The notes: generated from the letters alone by a model not told the origin. Positions 17,104 to 26,455 are shown, counted from the first letter of the stretch. The stretch is 64,000 nucleotides of DNA from Phycicoccus sp. Soil802 (GCF_001429605.1 NZ_LMSS01000004.1:186001-250000), one strand, 5' to 3'. Program-made: numbers and translations.

Positions 17104-18132
17104 CTATGCCGGCTGCGTGATGCTCTGTGGGGCGAGGGTCGGCGACGTGACGATGCTCCGACGCTTCGGCAGGCAGCGTCGCTCAAGCAGGAACCACGAC
17201 ACCGCCCCCGCCGCCAACGACAGGGAGATGGCGGCCGCGATGAACACGAACAGGCCCAGCTCATCGAGCTCCGCAATCAAGAGCAGCTGCTGGATAGGCC
17301 AGCCGTACAGGTAGGTTCCGTAGGAGATGTCGTTGGTCGTGAACCAGCGGGACGGCAGGAGCGCACCAGCCCCGAGCACCGCGTAGGACAGGGGGAGCGC
17401 GGCCAGCACGGGGTGGATCTGCGCCGCGCCGAGCGCGAAGAGCAACGCGATCGCCGTCGTGGCCTTGGTGGCAGTCAGCTGGCGGCTCCGGGTGGAGACG
17501 ATCCAGCCAGCGGCGAAAAGAGCGACGAACCAGGCGAGCCCCTGCTGGCTGTCAGTGACGATGGCGGTCGTCCCACCGATGGCGTACGCACAGACCGCTG
17601 CGATTATGTGGTGTTTCCGAACGAGCGTGACCGTGAGTGCTGCACCGATGATGAGGTAGCACGTGATCTCAAAGGCGAGGGTCCAAGCCGAGCCGTTCCA
17701 CATGATCAGGGTGGGCGGTGCGCCAAAGGTCTCGGTGCCGATGATGACTTGCTGCATGGACGTGGTGGCGTTGAGCACCACGTAGCCGGCGCCAGTGCGG
17801 GGATCGTAGGGACTACCAGTGAGGTGCGCGGCAAGGGGTGAGAAGCAGAAGGCGATGACAGCACAACAGGTCCAGAATGCCGGGTAGATGCGGCGGCCAC
17901 GACGGAGCAGGAACGTCGCGAGGTCGGTGTGCAGGCGGGCGCGGGAGATGAGGTAGCCGGAGATGGCGAAGAACCCTGCGACTGCCCATCCGCCGAGGGG
18001 CACGCCCACGTAGCTCGGTTCGTGGCGTCCGGTCAGGGCAAACGAATGTGAAGCGATCACGAGCACGGCAAACAGGAGTCGGAGGGCGTTGAGGGCGTTG
18101 TTGCGGCCCTCGAGGCTTTCCCCCAGAGTCAT
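17104..18132 (-). CDS. Membrane acyltransferase, OafA/YrhL (acyltransferase 3) family
   Basis: A 342-residue membrane protein with about ten helices. The family start ALNALRLLFAVLVIASHSF carries the conserved R and H pair of acyltransferase 3 proteins. VAGFFAISGYLISRA and FLLRRGRRIYPAFW follow as usual. The last part SYGTYLYGWPIQQLLL and WFLLERRCLPKR is also typical. Such enzymes move acetyl or other acyl groups onto surface sugars. It is in the accessory block, divergent from the esterase gene. About 220 bases between it and the SGNH gene hold nothing recognisable. Confidence 0.88.
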   Translation of the reverse strand: MTLGESLEGRNNALNALRLLFAVLVIASHSFALTGRHEPSYVGVPLGGWAVAGFFAISGYLISRARLHTDLATFLLRRGRRIYPAFWTCCAVIAFCFSPLAAHLTGSPYDPRTGAGYVVLNATTSMQQVIIGTETFGAPPTLIMWNGSAWTLAFEITCYLIIGAALTVTLVRKHHIIAAVCAYAIGGTTAIVTDSQQGLAWFVALFAAGWIVSTRSRQLTATKATTAIALLFALGAAQIHPVLAALPLSYAVLGAGALLPSRWFTTNDISYGTYLYGWPIQQLLLIAELDELGLFVFIAAAISLSLAAGAVSWFLLERRCLPKRRSIVTSPTLAPQSITQPA

Positions 18133-18282
18133 CCTGGAAGGCTATGAGCTGCCGCAGGTGGGTGCCATCGTCCTTTTGGCCCCGACGGCATGACGAAAGG
18201 CCCCTTCCTCACGAAGAGGGCGGGGCCGTGGAGAATGCCAAGATCGGGCGCCGCGCCCGCCGACGACGCAAGAGGACCCACG

Positions 18283-19242
18283 ATGCCTTTGACCTTCGAC
18301 ATGACCCGGGACGAGCTGGCTGCCTACGAAGGGACCAACCCTCGTCCGGAGGACTTCGACCGATTCTGGGACGCCAGTCTGCGGGAGCTCGACTCGTTGG
18401 ACTCCCAACTGGAGATCGAGACGGCGGCCTTCCAGACGGAGGCGTTCGAGTGTTCGCACCTCTGGTTCAGGGGAACTGGCGGAGCCCGGGTGCACGCGAA
18501 GCTGGTTCGTCCCCGGCTCCAGACCGAACCACAGCCGGCGGTCTTGATGTTCCACGGTTACGCGCAGAGGTCCGCCGACTGGTCCGAGCTGCTGGGCTAC
18601 GCGAGCCTTGGTTATACCGTCGCAGCGATGGACTGTCGTGGTCAGGCCGGCCTGTCCGAAGACGTCGGAGGGGTCACTGGCTGGACCTTGGAGGGCCACA
18701 TCGTCCGCGGCCTGCAGGGCCCACCCAAGCAGCTCTACTACCGACAGGTTTTCTTGGACACCGCACTGCTCGCTCGGCTCGTCATGGGCATGGACCATGT
18801 GGACGAGTCGCGGGTCGGTGTCACTGGTCCCAGCCAGGGTGGTGCCCTCACCATCGCCTGTGCCGCCTTGGAACCACGGATCAAGCTGGCCGCGCCCGTC
18901 TTTCCGTTCCTCTGCGACTACCAACGAGTCTGGGGACTGGATCTCGATGCCTACAAGGAGGTGGACGACTGGTTCCGCCGCTTCGACCCGAGGCACGAAA
19001 GGGAGGGTGAGATCTTCACCCAGCTCGGGTACATCGACATCCAGTTCCTCGCCCCGCGCATCCGGGCGGATGTGCTCCTGGGCGTCGGCCTCGCTGATCG
19101 CACGTGTCCGCCATCCAGCCAATTTGCCGTCTACAACAAGATCGCGAGCCCCAAGAGCGTCATCCTCTACCCGGACTTCCGGCACGAGCTACCGCTAGCC
19201 GATCACGCAGACGCCGTGTTCGCGTTCCTGGCCCAACTCTGA
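18283..19242 (+). CDS. Acetylxylan esterase / cephalosporin-C deacetylase-like (CE7) hydrolase
   Basis: A 319-residue alpha/beta hydrolase, the normal size of carbohydrate esterase family 7. The start MPLTFDMTRDELAAYEGTNP and RPEDFDRFWDASLREL match the family. The nucleophile is in VTGPSQGGALTIA, the acid in VGLADRTCPPSSQF, and the histidine in YPDFRHELP. These enzymes remove acetyl groups from small sugars or antibiotics in the cytoplasm. ATG 18283 follows a purine-rich region. It is divergent from the membrane acyltransferase, so the pair could add and remove acyl groups, which is only inference. Confidence 0.87.
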   Translation: MPLTFDMTRDELAAYEGTNPRPEDFDRFWDASLRELDSLDSQLEIETAAFQTEAFECSHLWFRGTGGARVHAKLVRPRLQTEPQPAVLMFHGYAQRSADWSELLGYASLGYTVAAMDCRGQAGLSEDVGGVTGWTLEGHIVRGLQGPPKQLYYRQVFLDTALLARLVMGMDHVDESRVGVTGPSQGGALTIACAALEPRIKLAAPVFPFLCDYQRVWGLDLDAYKEVDDWFRRFDPRHEREGEIFTQLGYIDIQFLAPRIRADVLLGVGLADRTCPPSSQFAVYNKIASPKSVILYPDFRHELPLADHADAVFAFLAQL

Positions 19243-19380
19243 AGAAGGCGCTTGAATAACGCGCCGCGGCCGTCTTTGGGTTCGAGACGCGTGTCGAGAT
19301 CCGTCGCTGGCAGCAGCGGAAACGCACCTCCTCGGCGCGGGTCTGAGTCATTGGCACACTGCGGCACGTAGGTTGCCCCT

Positions 19381-19806
19381 GTGGAGCACGAAACGCGACT
19401 ACAACTTCTTGGCTATACGACTGCGCTAGGCCATCAGCTCGAACTTGTCACGGCCCAGATATTGGCCCGGGCAATTCAGGTGACGGAGTCGACCGCCCGC
19501 CTGATCACGGGTTCGATGGGGCTGGCTTCCACGTTCGGAGTGCTCCAGACACTGGGAGCAAGGACGGAGTGTGGCTCGCTGGACCCCGCACGCGTGGGTG
19601 CTTGGTTGCCGTTGGCCAGAAGCGCCAACGAGTCGCGCAACCGCGTCATTCATTCGCCTTGGGTCGAGGGCGAGGACGGCACGGAATCTGTCCTCGCCAA
19701 AGGCTCGATGAAGTTGGAGGGTCGGACGGAGGGCGACCTAAGGCGTGACATCGAGCTGATGAAACGGGCAGTTCGAGGAGGATACGACTTGCTGCGTCAG
19801 GAGTAG
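19381..19806 (+). CDS. Unrecognised protein with a possible HEPN-type RNase motif
   Basis: A 141-residue, mostly helical protein starting at GTG. I do not recognise the family. Residues 86-91 read RNRVIH within SANESRNRVIHSPW, an R-N-x3-H arrangement that fits the Rx4-6H active site of HEPN ribonucleases, placed near the start of the third predicted helix. No nucleotidyltransferase (MNT) or other antitoxin partner lies next to it. It is the last gene of the accessory block; sequence around it has more A and T than the housekeeping parts. A non-catalytic helical protein is equally possible. Confidence 0.5.
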   Translation: MEHETRLQLLGYTTALGHQLELVTAQILARAIQVTESTARLITGSMGLASTFGVLQTLGARTECGSLDPARVGAWLPLARSANESRNRVIHSPWVEGEDGTESVLAKGSMKLEGRTEGDLRRDIELMKRAVRGGYDLLRQE

Positions 19807-20016
19807 TGGGATTGCCAAACCTCACCGAGGTTGACCCTCCGCCCATCTGTGGGTAAACGCCGACGACCACTATCTCTGCGCGTCCCTTCGACGACATTCG
19901 GGCTGGCCGTAAGATGTTTGCCCGACCGAAGGGGAACTGACCAAGTGCTTCCATCGGCCCAGCGTTCCAGAAAGTCCAGTAGGCCCCTGCCAAGGCGTCT
20001 TGAGGCGCTTGGTGGC

Positions 20017-20505
20017 TCAGTCGCACTTGCGGCCGTTGGTGGGCAGCGCCTTCGCGGCCGGACCGAAGGCGGGGAGCAGCAGCGGCTCGGGAGCATAGGC
20101 GTGGGGGACCAGGACCTCGATCGCCGGCTCTCGTCCGTAGGTCGTGAACCGCACGCCGTCGCTCAGGGGCTCGACGACCCAGTAGATGCCGTCGACGTCG
20201 AGGCACTCCTTGTCGGTGGGGCCGAGGGCGGGCCATCCGCAGGTGGCGATGATGGCGGGGTCACCCCACGCAGCCGCGTCTGCCTTCACGCCACCGTTGG
20301 GGTCGACCCCCCGCGCGGACTGACCACCAGCCTTCGAAGGCCACTGGGCGGTCGCCGGCTCGCACTCCGCCGTGTGTCGCGGCGGATAGATCTCCACGAG
20401 GGTGGAGCAGGCCGAAAGCAGACCACCGGCCACCCCGAGGACGAGGAGGCCGGTGGTCGTGGTGCGCACTGGGCGCGCAGCCCTCAGGCGGGCAGCGCGA
20501 CGCAC
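20017..20505 (-). CDS. DUF3515 family lipoprotein
   Basis: A 162-residue exported lipoprotein. A basic start (MRRAARLRAARPVR) precedes a hydrophobic core and the lipobox LLSAC. The mature part contains CEPATAQWPSK, WGDPAIIATCGWP and VRFTTYGREPAIEV, matching DUF3515, an actinobacterial family of unknown function. Its usual place is between ddl and thiL, as here if the accessory block is removed. It starts 13 bases after the Lrp-like gene on the same strand, so they probably form one unit. Confidence 0.85.
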   Translation of the reverse strand: MRRAARLRAARPVRTTTTGLLVLGVAGGLLSACSTLVEIYPPRHTAECEPATAQWPSKAGGQSARGVDPNGGVKADAAAWGDPAIIATCGWPALGPTDKECLDVDGIYWVVEPLSDGVRFTTYGREPAIEVLVPHAYAPEPLLLPAFGPAAKALPTNGRKCD

Positions 20506-20518
20506 GTCGGTCGAACGC

Positions 20519-20755
20519 TCAGACGTGGACGACGGTGCAGGTCAGGGTGCGGGTGATGCCCGGGACGTCCTGGATCTTGGCGATGACGAGCTTGCCCAGC
20601 TCGTCAACGGTGTTGGCCTCGACGCGGGCGATCACGTCGTAGGGACCAGTGACGTCCTCGGCCAGCACCACACCGGCAATCTGGGCAATGGCCTCGGCAA
20701 CGGACGCCGCCTTGCCGACTTCGGTCTGGATCAGGATGTAGGCCTGGACCACCAC
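20519..20755 (-). CDS. Lrp/AsnC ligand-binding (RAM) domain protein, no DNA-binding domain
   Basis: A 78-residue stand-alone RAM domain starting at GTG 20755 (MVVQAYILIQTEVGKAA). GVVLAEDVTGPYDVIARVEANTVDELGKLVI in part is the ligand-binding beta-alpha-beta core of Lrp/AsnC proteins. The helix-turn-helix is absent; an open frame upstream has no HTH resemblance. Such small proteins are conserved in actinobacteria and may bind amino acids or modulate full-length Lrp partners. It is divergent from thiL with 189 bases between, which include an A/T-rich stretch (20768-20812) likely to hold promoters. Confidence 0.88.
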   Translation of the reverse strand: MVVQAYILIQTEVGKAASVAEAIAQIAGVVLAEDVTGPYDVIARVEANTVDELGKLVIAKIQDVPGITRTLTCTVVHV

Positions 20756-20944
20756 GTGGCACCTCACAGTTCTGTTAAAGGGTTCAGTCTGTTCAAGCGT
20801 TGAGCTCGTCTTGGTACTCAGAGTCCTGAGCGGGACATCGGTGTCCCGGAGAACTGCACGGCCGGGGCGCACCTCGGCCACGCCAGACGCTACCGTGCCC
20901 GTGTCCCGCCCGTCTCCCCCGACCCGTCACGAGGAGGTCAAGTC

Positions 20945-21910
20945 ATGGTCACGGCCGCTCGCACCCTGGCTGACGTCTCCGAGTCCGAACTCCTGCGCGA
21001 GATCTTCCCGTTCTTCCCGTCGTCGGCAGCGCTGTCGGTCGGGCCGGGTGACGACGCAGCGGTCCTGCGCACCGGCCCGGCCACCGTTGCCACGACTGAC
21101 TCGATGGTGCGCGGCCGGGACTGGCTCGACGAGTGGTCGACGGCGGGTGACGTGGCGACCAAGGTCCTCACCCAGAACCTCGCCGACGTCGCCGCCATGG
21201 GCGCGATCTCGACCGCGATCCTCGTGTCGCTGGTGGCCGAGCCCGCGACCCGGCTCGACTGGGCGGTGGACTTCGCCCGGGTGCTGGGGGAGCGAGCCTC
21301 CGCAGCGGGTGTCGTCGTCGCCGGCGGCGACCTGTCCTCGGCCCCGACCGGCGTCCTCATGGTGTCGGTCACCGCGCTGGGCGACCTCGGCGACCACCAG
21401 CCGGTGCTGCGCAGCGGCGCGCGCCCCGGCCACGTCGTGGCCGTCAACGGCACCCTCGGCCGCTCGGCGGCCGGCCTGGCGCTGCTGCAGGGTGGCGCCG
21501 ACCCGCTGACCGTCACGGACGGCATACCTCGCTCGTGCCTGGCCCAGCACCTGCGTCCGGTCGCGCCGTTGGCGGCCGGACCAGAGGCTGCGCGCGCTGG
21601 TGCCAGCGCGATGATCGACCTGTCCGACGGGCTGCTGCGTGACGGTCACCGCATCGCCGAGGCGAGCGGCGTGCGCCTCGCGCTGTCCCCGACCGGTCTC
21701 CTCGACGACCACGCGGCACTCGAGCCGGTCGTCGGCGACGCAGCGTGGGAGTGCGTGCTCGCCGGGGGCGAGGAGCACAGCCTGCTGGCCACCTTCCCGG
21801 GCGACGTCCCCGACGGCTGGCGCACCATCGGCCTCGTGGAGGCCGGCGCGGGCGTCACCCTCGACGGGGCCGTCCAGCAGGCGCGCGGCTGGGATCACTT
21901 CCGGGCGTAG
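20945..21910 (+). CDS. thiL: Thiamine-monophosphate kinase
   Basis: ThiL (321 residues) phosphorylates thiamine monophosphate to the active cofactor thiamine diphosphate. It belongs to the PurM/AIRS fold. GPGDDAAVLR near the N-terminus, ATTDSMVRGRDWLDEW, NLADVAAMGA, VVVAGGDLSSAP and MIDLSDGLLRDG are the metal- and ATP-binding motifs. ATG 20945 follows GAGGTC. The last codons and the stop lie inside a 27-bp tandem duplication, so the C-terminus (DHFRA) may be locally variable. An Ile codon ATA occurs in DGIPR, inside a GGCATAC heptamer. Confidence 0.95.
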   Translation: MVTAARTLADVSESELLREIFPFFPSSAALSVGPGDDAAVLRTGPATVATTDSMVRGRDWLDEWSTAGDVATKVLTQNLADVAAMGAISTAILVSLVAEPATRLDWAVDFARVLGERASAAGVVVAGGDLSSAPTGVLMVSVTALGDLGDHQPVLRSGARPGHVVAVNGTLGRSAAGLALLQGGADPLTVTDGIPRSCLAQHLRPVAPLAAGPEAARAGASAMIDLSDGLLRDGHRIAEASGVRLALSPTGLLDDHAALEPVVGDAAWECVLAGGEEHSLLATFPGDVPDGWRTIGLVEAGAGVTLDGAVQQARGWDHFRA

Positions 21911-21954
21911 CAGGAAAATCGACACTTCCGGGCGTAGCAGGAAAATCGACACTT
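21896..21954 (+). repeat. 27-bp tandem duplication across the thiL stop codon
   Basis: The unit CACTTCCGGGCGTAGCAGGA plus AAATCGA occurs twice without change (21896-21922 and 21923-21949), followed by CACTT of a third. The first copy holds the last codons and TAG stop of thiL. The sequence ACTTCCGG also occurs in the hairpin repeats at 31669 and 56796. Confidence 0.85.
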
Positions 21955-21987
21955 CGGCGGCCAGACGTGACCGGCCAGGCATGAAAG

Positions 21988-22017
21988 GAGCCGACCTCCC
22001 GGTGGGGAGATCGGCTC
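21988..22017 (-). terminator. Terminator after rpmB
   Basis: On the minus strand GAGCCGATCTCCCC and GGGAGGTCGGCTC form a stem with a short loop, followed by CTTTCAT. It lies 26 bases after the rpmB stop, between the convergent thiL and rpmB. Confidence 0.7.
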
Positions 22018-22042
22018 GTTTCGGTATGCCGCGGGGGCAGGG

Positions 22043-22237
22043 TCAGCGCTTGACCTTGCCGGCCTTGAGGCACGAGGTGCAGACATTGAGACGCTTCGGG
22101 GTCACTCCCGCGTCGCCCACCAGCGCCTTGACGCGCTGGATGTTGGGGTTCCAGCGACGCTTGGTGCGGCGGTGCGAGTGCGAAATGTTGTGACCGAAGC
22201 CCGGTCCCTTGCCGCAGACGTCGCAGTTGGCAGCCAC
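22043..22237 (-). CDS. rpmB: 50S ribosomal protein L28 (bL28), zinc-binding type
   Basis: A 64-residue ribosomal protein of the large subunit, starting at GTG 22237 ([17 protein letters not shown]). CDVC and CTSC form a Cys4 zinc site, so this is the C+ form; many actinobacteria also hold a zinc-independent copy elsewhere. [14 protein letters not shown] and PKRLNVC are family motifs. Ribosome binding site GGAGAAC precedes the start. The gene is divergent from the DAK2-domain gene; the 170-base spacer between them should hold both promoters. Confidence 0.96.
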   Translation of the reverse strand: MAANCDVCGKGPGFGHNISHSHRRTKRRWNPNIQRVKALVGDAGVTPKRLNVCTSCLKAGKVKR

Positions 22238-22407
22238 GGGTGTTCTCCTGAAATCGATTGGTACAAGAATGGATGGCCCCAAGGTGTCTCCTCGCGCGGG
22301 CACAAGCCAGCGACGCAGAGGTCCACGGGAACCGGTCAAGCGTAGCCGAGGTGTGGCGCAACGGCCAAAACGGGGCTCGTGACGGCGTCTGCGGCTAGCC
22401 TGCCACC

Positions 22408-24111
22408 GTGCTCGAAGCCCTCACCGCTGTGGACGCGAGGCGATGGGCCGTGCTCACTCGCGCCGCCTTCGCCGCGCGGCGGGCCGAGATCGACGCGCTC
22501 AACGTCTACCCCGTCCCGGACGGCGACACCGGCACCAACCTCTACCTCAGTCTCGACGCCGCCCTCGACTCGGTCCGCACCGAGCACGAGAAGGCCGGCA
22601 TCCTCGGGGCGGCCACCCTGGCGCAGGAGTGCTCGGCGCTGGCCCGCTCGCTGCTGCTGACCGCGCGCGGGAACTCCGGGGTGATCCTGAGCCAGCTCGT
22701 GCGCGGGTTCGCCGAGGCGATCGCCGAGTCCGGCAAGGACGAGGCGGGTGCCGAGACCATCGCCGACGGCCTCGAGCGCGCCAGCCAGCGCGCCTACGCG
22801 AGCGTCACCCGCCCCGCGGAGGGAACGATCCTGACGGTGGCCCGGGCGGCCGCGGCGGCCGGAGCCGCCGCTGTCGACCGCGGGCTCGTGGCCGTGGCCG
22901 AGGACGCCCTCGACGCGGCGACCGAGGCCCTGCGGGCCACGACTGCCCAGCTCCCGGCGTTGGAGCGCGCCGGCGTCGTCGACGCGGGCGCGGCCGGTTA
23001 CCTGCTGCTGCTCGAGGCGCTTGCGCGAGTGGTGCACCAGGACGGCACGCACGTGGGTGAGCGCATGGAGGTGTTCGCCGACGACTCGATGCGCCGTCGC
23101 GAGGACTGGAGCCAGGTCGGTGGCGTGGTCGAGCCGATCGGCGCGGCGGGGGGAGCGCCCACCGGTGACGGCGACCTCGTCGTGGGCGGCCCGGCCTACG
23201 AGGTGATGTACCTGCTGCGGGACAGCGACGAGGAGCGGGTGGCCACCCTCACGGCGACCCTCGACGGGCTCGGCGACTCACTGCTGGTGGTCGGCGGACC
23301 GGACCTGTGGAACGTCCACGTGCACGTCGACGACGTGGGTGCGGCCGTGGAGGCGGGCATCGACGCCGGTCGCCCCTACCGGGTGCGGGTCACGCATTTT
23401 TCTGTTCAGGGTGGTGGCGCTGACCAGATCGCTCGCGCGACGCCAGCAGCCACGGTGGCCGTGGTCGCCTGCGCGGCCGGTCCCGGGCTGGCCGAGGTGT
23501 TCGAGGACGCCGGTGCGGTCGTCGTGTCCAGCGGACCGGGTCGTCGCGCCTCCGCCGGCCAGCTCCTCGACGCGGCCCGCGCGGCGCACGCCCTCGAGGT
23601 CATCGTCCTCCCCAACGACGGTGACACGGTGCTGGCGGCCGAGGCGGCCGCCAGCGCGGCCGAGCAGGAGGGCATCACCCTGCACGTCGTCCGCTCGCGG
23701 ACGGCCGTGCAGGGCCTGGCCGCGCTCGCCGTCTTCGACGCGACGGCCTCCGCCTCCCGCAACGCCGCGCAGATGTCGCACGCCGCCGCGGCCACCCGCC
23801 ACGGCGCGGTGGCGGTCGCCAGCAAGCAGGCCCTCACGAGTGCCGGCCCCTGCGAGCCCGGCGACGTGCTGGGCGCCGTGGCCGGTGACGTCGTCATCGT
23901 GGGGTCCGACCTCGAGGAGGTGGCCGTCGAGGTGGTGGCGCGGCTGCTCAGCAGCGGGGGCGAGATCGTCACCGTGATCGGGGGTGTCGACGCACCCGAG
24001 GGACTGGCCGAGGGCCTCGGGGCGCGGATCGAGCGGGGCCACCGAGACGTCGAGGTCAGCGTCATCGACGGGGGCCAGCCGCACTACCCACTGCTGCTCG
24101 GGGTCGAGTAG
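22408..24111 (+). CDS. DAK2-domain fatty acid kinase-like protein (FakA/YloV type)
   Basis: A 567-residue protein starting at GTG. The N-terminal 200 residues are the DAK2 nucleotide-binding domain ([18 protein letters not shown], then [20 protein letters not shown], and [14 protein letters not shown]). The C-terminal half has the FakA-type EDD-associated region with [14 protein letters not shown] and a final [18 protein letters not shown]. In Firmicutes FakA phosphorylates fatty acids held by FakB. The same role is likely but not proven here; no FakB is visible nearby. Two bases separate its stop from recG, so both are co-transcribed. Confidence 0.85.
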   Translation: MLEALTAVDARRWAVLTRAAFAARRAEIDALNVYPVPDGDTGTNLYLSLDAALDSVRTEHEKAGILGAATLAQECSALARSLLLTARGNSGVILSQLVRGFAEAIAESGKDEAGAETIADGLERASQRAYASVTRPAEGTILTVARAAAAAGAAAVDRGLVAVAEDALDAATEALRATTAQLPALERAGVVDAGAAGYLLLLEALARVVHQDGTHVGERMEVFADDSMRRREDWSQVGGVVEPIGAAGGAPTGDGDLVVGGPAYEVMYLLRDSDEERVATLTATLDGLGDSLLVVGGPDLWNVHVHVDDVGAAVEAGIDAGRPYRVRVTHFSVQGGGADQIARATPAATVAVVACAAGPGLAEVFEDAGAVVVSSGPGRRASAGQLLDAARAAHALEVIVLPNDGDTVLAAEAAASAAEQEGITLHVVRSRTAVQGLAALAVFDATASASRNAAQMSHAAAATRHGAVAVASKQALTSAGPCEPGDVLGAVAGDVVIVGSDLEEVAVEVVARLLSSGGEIVTVIGGVDAPEGLAEGLGARIERGHRDVEVSVIDGGQPHYPLLLGVE

Positions 24112-24113
24112 GC

Positions 24114-26354
24114 GTGGTCGACGAGCGCACCAAGCTGGACAAGCTGCTCGGCGTGCGGACAGCTGGCAACCTCGCCAAGCACCGTGACCTCGTGACGGTC
24201 GGCGACCTCCTGGAGTTCTGGCCGCGTCGCTACCTCGAGCACACCTCCGACCTGTCCGACCTGCACATGGGCAAGTACGTCGTGGCCGTCGCCGAGGTGA
24301 AGACCGCGGCTACGCGACGACCCAAGAGCGGTCGCGGCGAGATGCTCACGGTGACGATCACCGATGGTCGCAACGACGTCGACCTCGTGTTCTTCAAGGC
24401 ATGGGGACACAAGGACGCGCTGGTGCCCGGTGTCCGGGCAGTGTTCGCCGGCACGGTCGGGATGTACGGCAAGAAGTGGCAGCTCGCCCACCCCGCCTAC
24501 CAGCTCGTCGAGGGCGGCGACCTCGGCGTCGCCGCCACCGACCGCGGGCCGATCCCCGTCTACCTCCAGGTCAAGGGACTGCAGAACTGGACCGTCGCCG
24601 AGTGCGTGCGGATCGTGTTCGACCACCTCGAGGAGGTGCCCGAGCCGCTGCCGGCGAACCTGCGCAGGCGACACGGGCTGCCCGAGCGGCTCGAGGCCCT
24701 GCGCGGCATCCACGTCCCCAAGGCCTTCCCCGAGGTGCAGCGGGCCAGGCAGCGGCTGCGCTACGAGGAGGCACTGGTCTTCCAGACCCTCCTCGCCCAG
24801 CGGCGGGCACGGCAGGCCGCCGACCGCACCGTGGCGCGCACTCCTCGGGCGGGTGGCCTGCTCGCGGCCTTCGACGCGCGGCTGCCGTTCGAGCTCACCG
24901 ACGGGCAGAAGGCCGTTGGCGCCACGCTGGCCGAGGAGCTCGCCAGGGATGTGCCCATGAACCGCCTGCTCCAAGGCGAGGTCGGGTCAGGCAAGACGAT
25001 CATCGCGCTGCGCGCCATGCTCGCCGCGATCGACTCCGGCGGCCAGGCGGCGCTGCTCGCCCCGACGGAAGTCCTTGCGGCACAACACCATCGCTCGATC
25101 ACGACGATGCTGGGCGACCTCGCCGAGGGTGGCCTCCTCGGCGGCAGCGACATCGGCACCAGGGTGGCGCTGCTCACCGGGAGCCAGGCCACCGCGGCGC
25201 GTCGCGAGAACCTCCTGCAGGCAGCCAGCGGCGACGCCGGCATCGTCATCGGGACACACGCGCTGATCCAGGAGAAGGTGCAGTTCCAGGACCTCGCGCT
25301 GGTCGTCGTCGACGAGCAGCACCGCTTCGGCGTGGAGCAGCGAGATGCCTTGCGGGAGAAGGGATCACAGCCCCCTCACGTGCTCGTCATGACGGCGACG
25401 CCGATCCCGCGCACCGTGACCATGACGGTCTTCGGCGACATGGAGACCTCGACCCTGGCCGAGCTTCCTCGGGGCCGTTCACCCATCGTGACGCACGTCG
25501 TGCCCGCCGACCGGGGCGCGTGGGTGCAGCGCACCTGGGAGCGAGTGGCGGAGGAGGTGCGCTCGGGGCGGCAGGCCTACGTCGTCTGTCCGCGGATCGG
25601 GGACGGCGACTCCCGGGCCGCCGGCTCCGCGGCCACGGCTGACGAGGAGGAGATCTCCGGCGTCTTCGCCCCCACCGACGAGGACGGCGACGAGGGCGAG
25701 GTCGCCGCTCCGCCGCGCGAGATGGCGAGCGTGTATGCCGTGGAGGCCACCCTGCGCGCGAACCCCGCCCTCGCGGGTCTCTCGATCGCGGTCCTGCACG
25801 GCCGGATGGCCCCGGAGGACAAGGACGCGGTGATGAGCGCGTTCACGGCGGGGCGCATCGACGTCCTGGTCTCCACCACCGTCATCGAGGTCGGTGTCGA
25901 CGTCCCCAACGCCACAGTGATGGTCGTCGTGGATGCCGACCGGTTCGGGGTCTCGCAGCTGCACCAGCTGCGCGGCCGCGTCGGCCGTGGTGTCCACCCC
26001 GGACTGTGCCTGCTCATGACGTCGTCCGAGGCGGAGGCATCGGTCGAGCGACTCCAAGCGGTGGCAGCCACCAACGACGGCTTCGAGCTGGCCCGGCTCG
26101 ACCTCGAGCTGCGTGGCACCGGCGACGTCCTCAGCGGACGGCAGAGCGGGGGCGGCCGGTCCGGACGGGCGATGGGTCGGGGGAGCTTCCGGTTCCTCTC
26201 GCTCGTGCGGGACGAAGAGGTGATCCTGCAGGCGCGCGAGGACGCCGCCGAGCTGGTCGCGGCCGACCCCGAGCTCACCGAGCACCCGGAGCTGGCGAAG
26301 GCCGTGGCCGAGCGGGTCGACGCCGAGCAGGCAGCCTTCCTCGACCGAGGCTAG
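24114..26354 (+). CDS. recG: ATP-dependent DNA helicase RecG
   Basis: RecG (746 residues) remodels stalled replication forks and Holliday junctions. The N-terminal 200 residues hold the wedge/OB domain. The Walker A motif GEVGSGKT is near residue 290, DEQHRFG (motif II) near 400, and MTATPIPRT (motif III) follows. The helicase C part has ISTTVIEVGVDVPNAT-like VSTTVIEVGVDVPNATVM, QLRGRVGRG and the RecG tail region with GTGDVLSGRQSG. An acidic insert (residues about 500-545, rich in D and E) sits before the C-terminal helicase strand. It starts at GTG two bases after the DAK2 gene. Confidence 0.96.
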   Translation: MVDERTKLDKLLGVRTAGNLAKHRDLVTVGDLLEFWPRRYLEHTSDLSDLHMGKYVVAVAEVKTAATRRPKSGRGEMLTVTITDGRNDVDLVFFKAWGHKDALVPGVRAVFAGTVGMYGKKWQLAHPAYQLVEGGDLGVAATDRGPIPVYLQVKGLQNWTVAECVRIVFDHLEEVPEPLPANLRRRHGLPERLEALRGIHVPKAFPEVQRARQRLRYEEALVFQTLLAQRRARQAADRTVARTPRAGGLLAAFDARLPFELTDGQKAVGATLAEELARDVPMNRLLQGEVGSGKTIIALRAMLAAIDSGGQAALLAPTEVLAAQHHRSITTMLGDLAEGGLLGGSDIGTRVALLTGSQATAARRENLLQAASGDAGIVIGTHALIQEKVQFQDLALVVVDEQHRFGVEQRDALREKGSQPPHVLVMTATPIPRTVTMTVFGDMETSTLAELPRGRSPIVTHVVPADRGAWVQRTWERVAEEVRSGRQAYVVCPRIGDGDSRAAGSAATADEEEISGVFAPTDEDGDEGEVAAPPREMASVYAVEATLRANPALAGLSIAVLHGRMAPEDKDAVMSAFTAGRIDVLVSTTVIEVGVDVPNATVMVVVDADRFGVSQLHQLRGRVGRGVHPGLCLLMTSSEAEASVERLQAVAATNDGFELARLDLELRGTGDVLSGRQSGGGRSGRAMGRGSFRFLSLVRDEEVILQAREDAAELVAADPELTEHPELAKAVAERVDAEQAAFLDRG

Positions 26355-26356
26355 GA

Positions 26357-26393
26357 CTACGACACTGCTCGCCCGGAGCGAGCAGTGTCGTAG
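26357..26393 (+). terminator. 16-bp hairpin after recG
   Basis: CTACGACACTGCTCGC (26357-26372) pairs perfectly with GCGAGCAGTGTCGTAG (26378-26393) across a 5-base loop, three bases after the recG stop. There is no T-run. It probably ends or stabilises the DAK2-recG transcript. Confidence 0.6.
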
Positions 26394-26455
26394 CAGCGCG
26401 CCAACGTCGAGATATGGAGGGGCGCGGTTGGCCCGCGGCGCAATACGCTCGATGG

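Noticed and set aside
12661-20016. Accessory block considered as prophage or transposon.
   Set aside because: No integrase, transposase, phage structural gene, terminal repeat or tRNA boundary could be found.
22238-22407. Riboswitch or zinc-responsive leader before rpmB.
   Set aside because: No conserved riboswitch sequence or convincing operator could be seen in the spacer.
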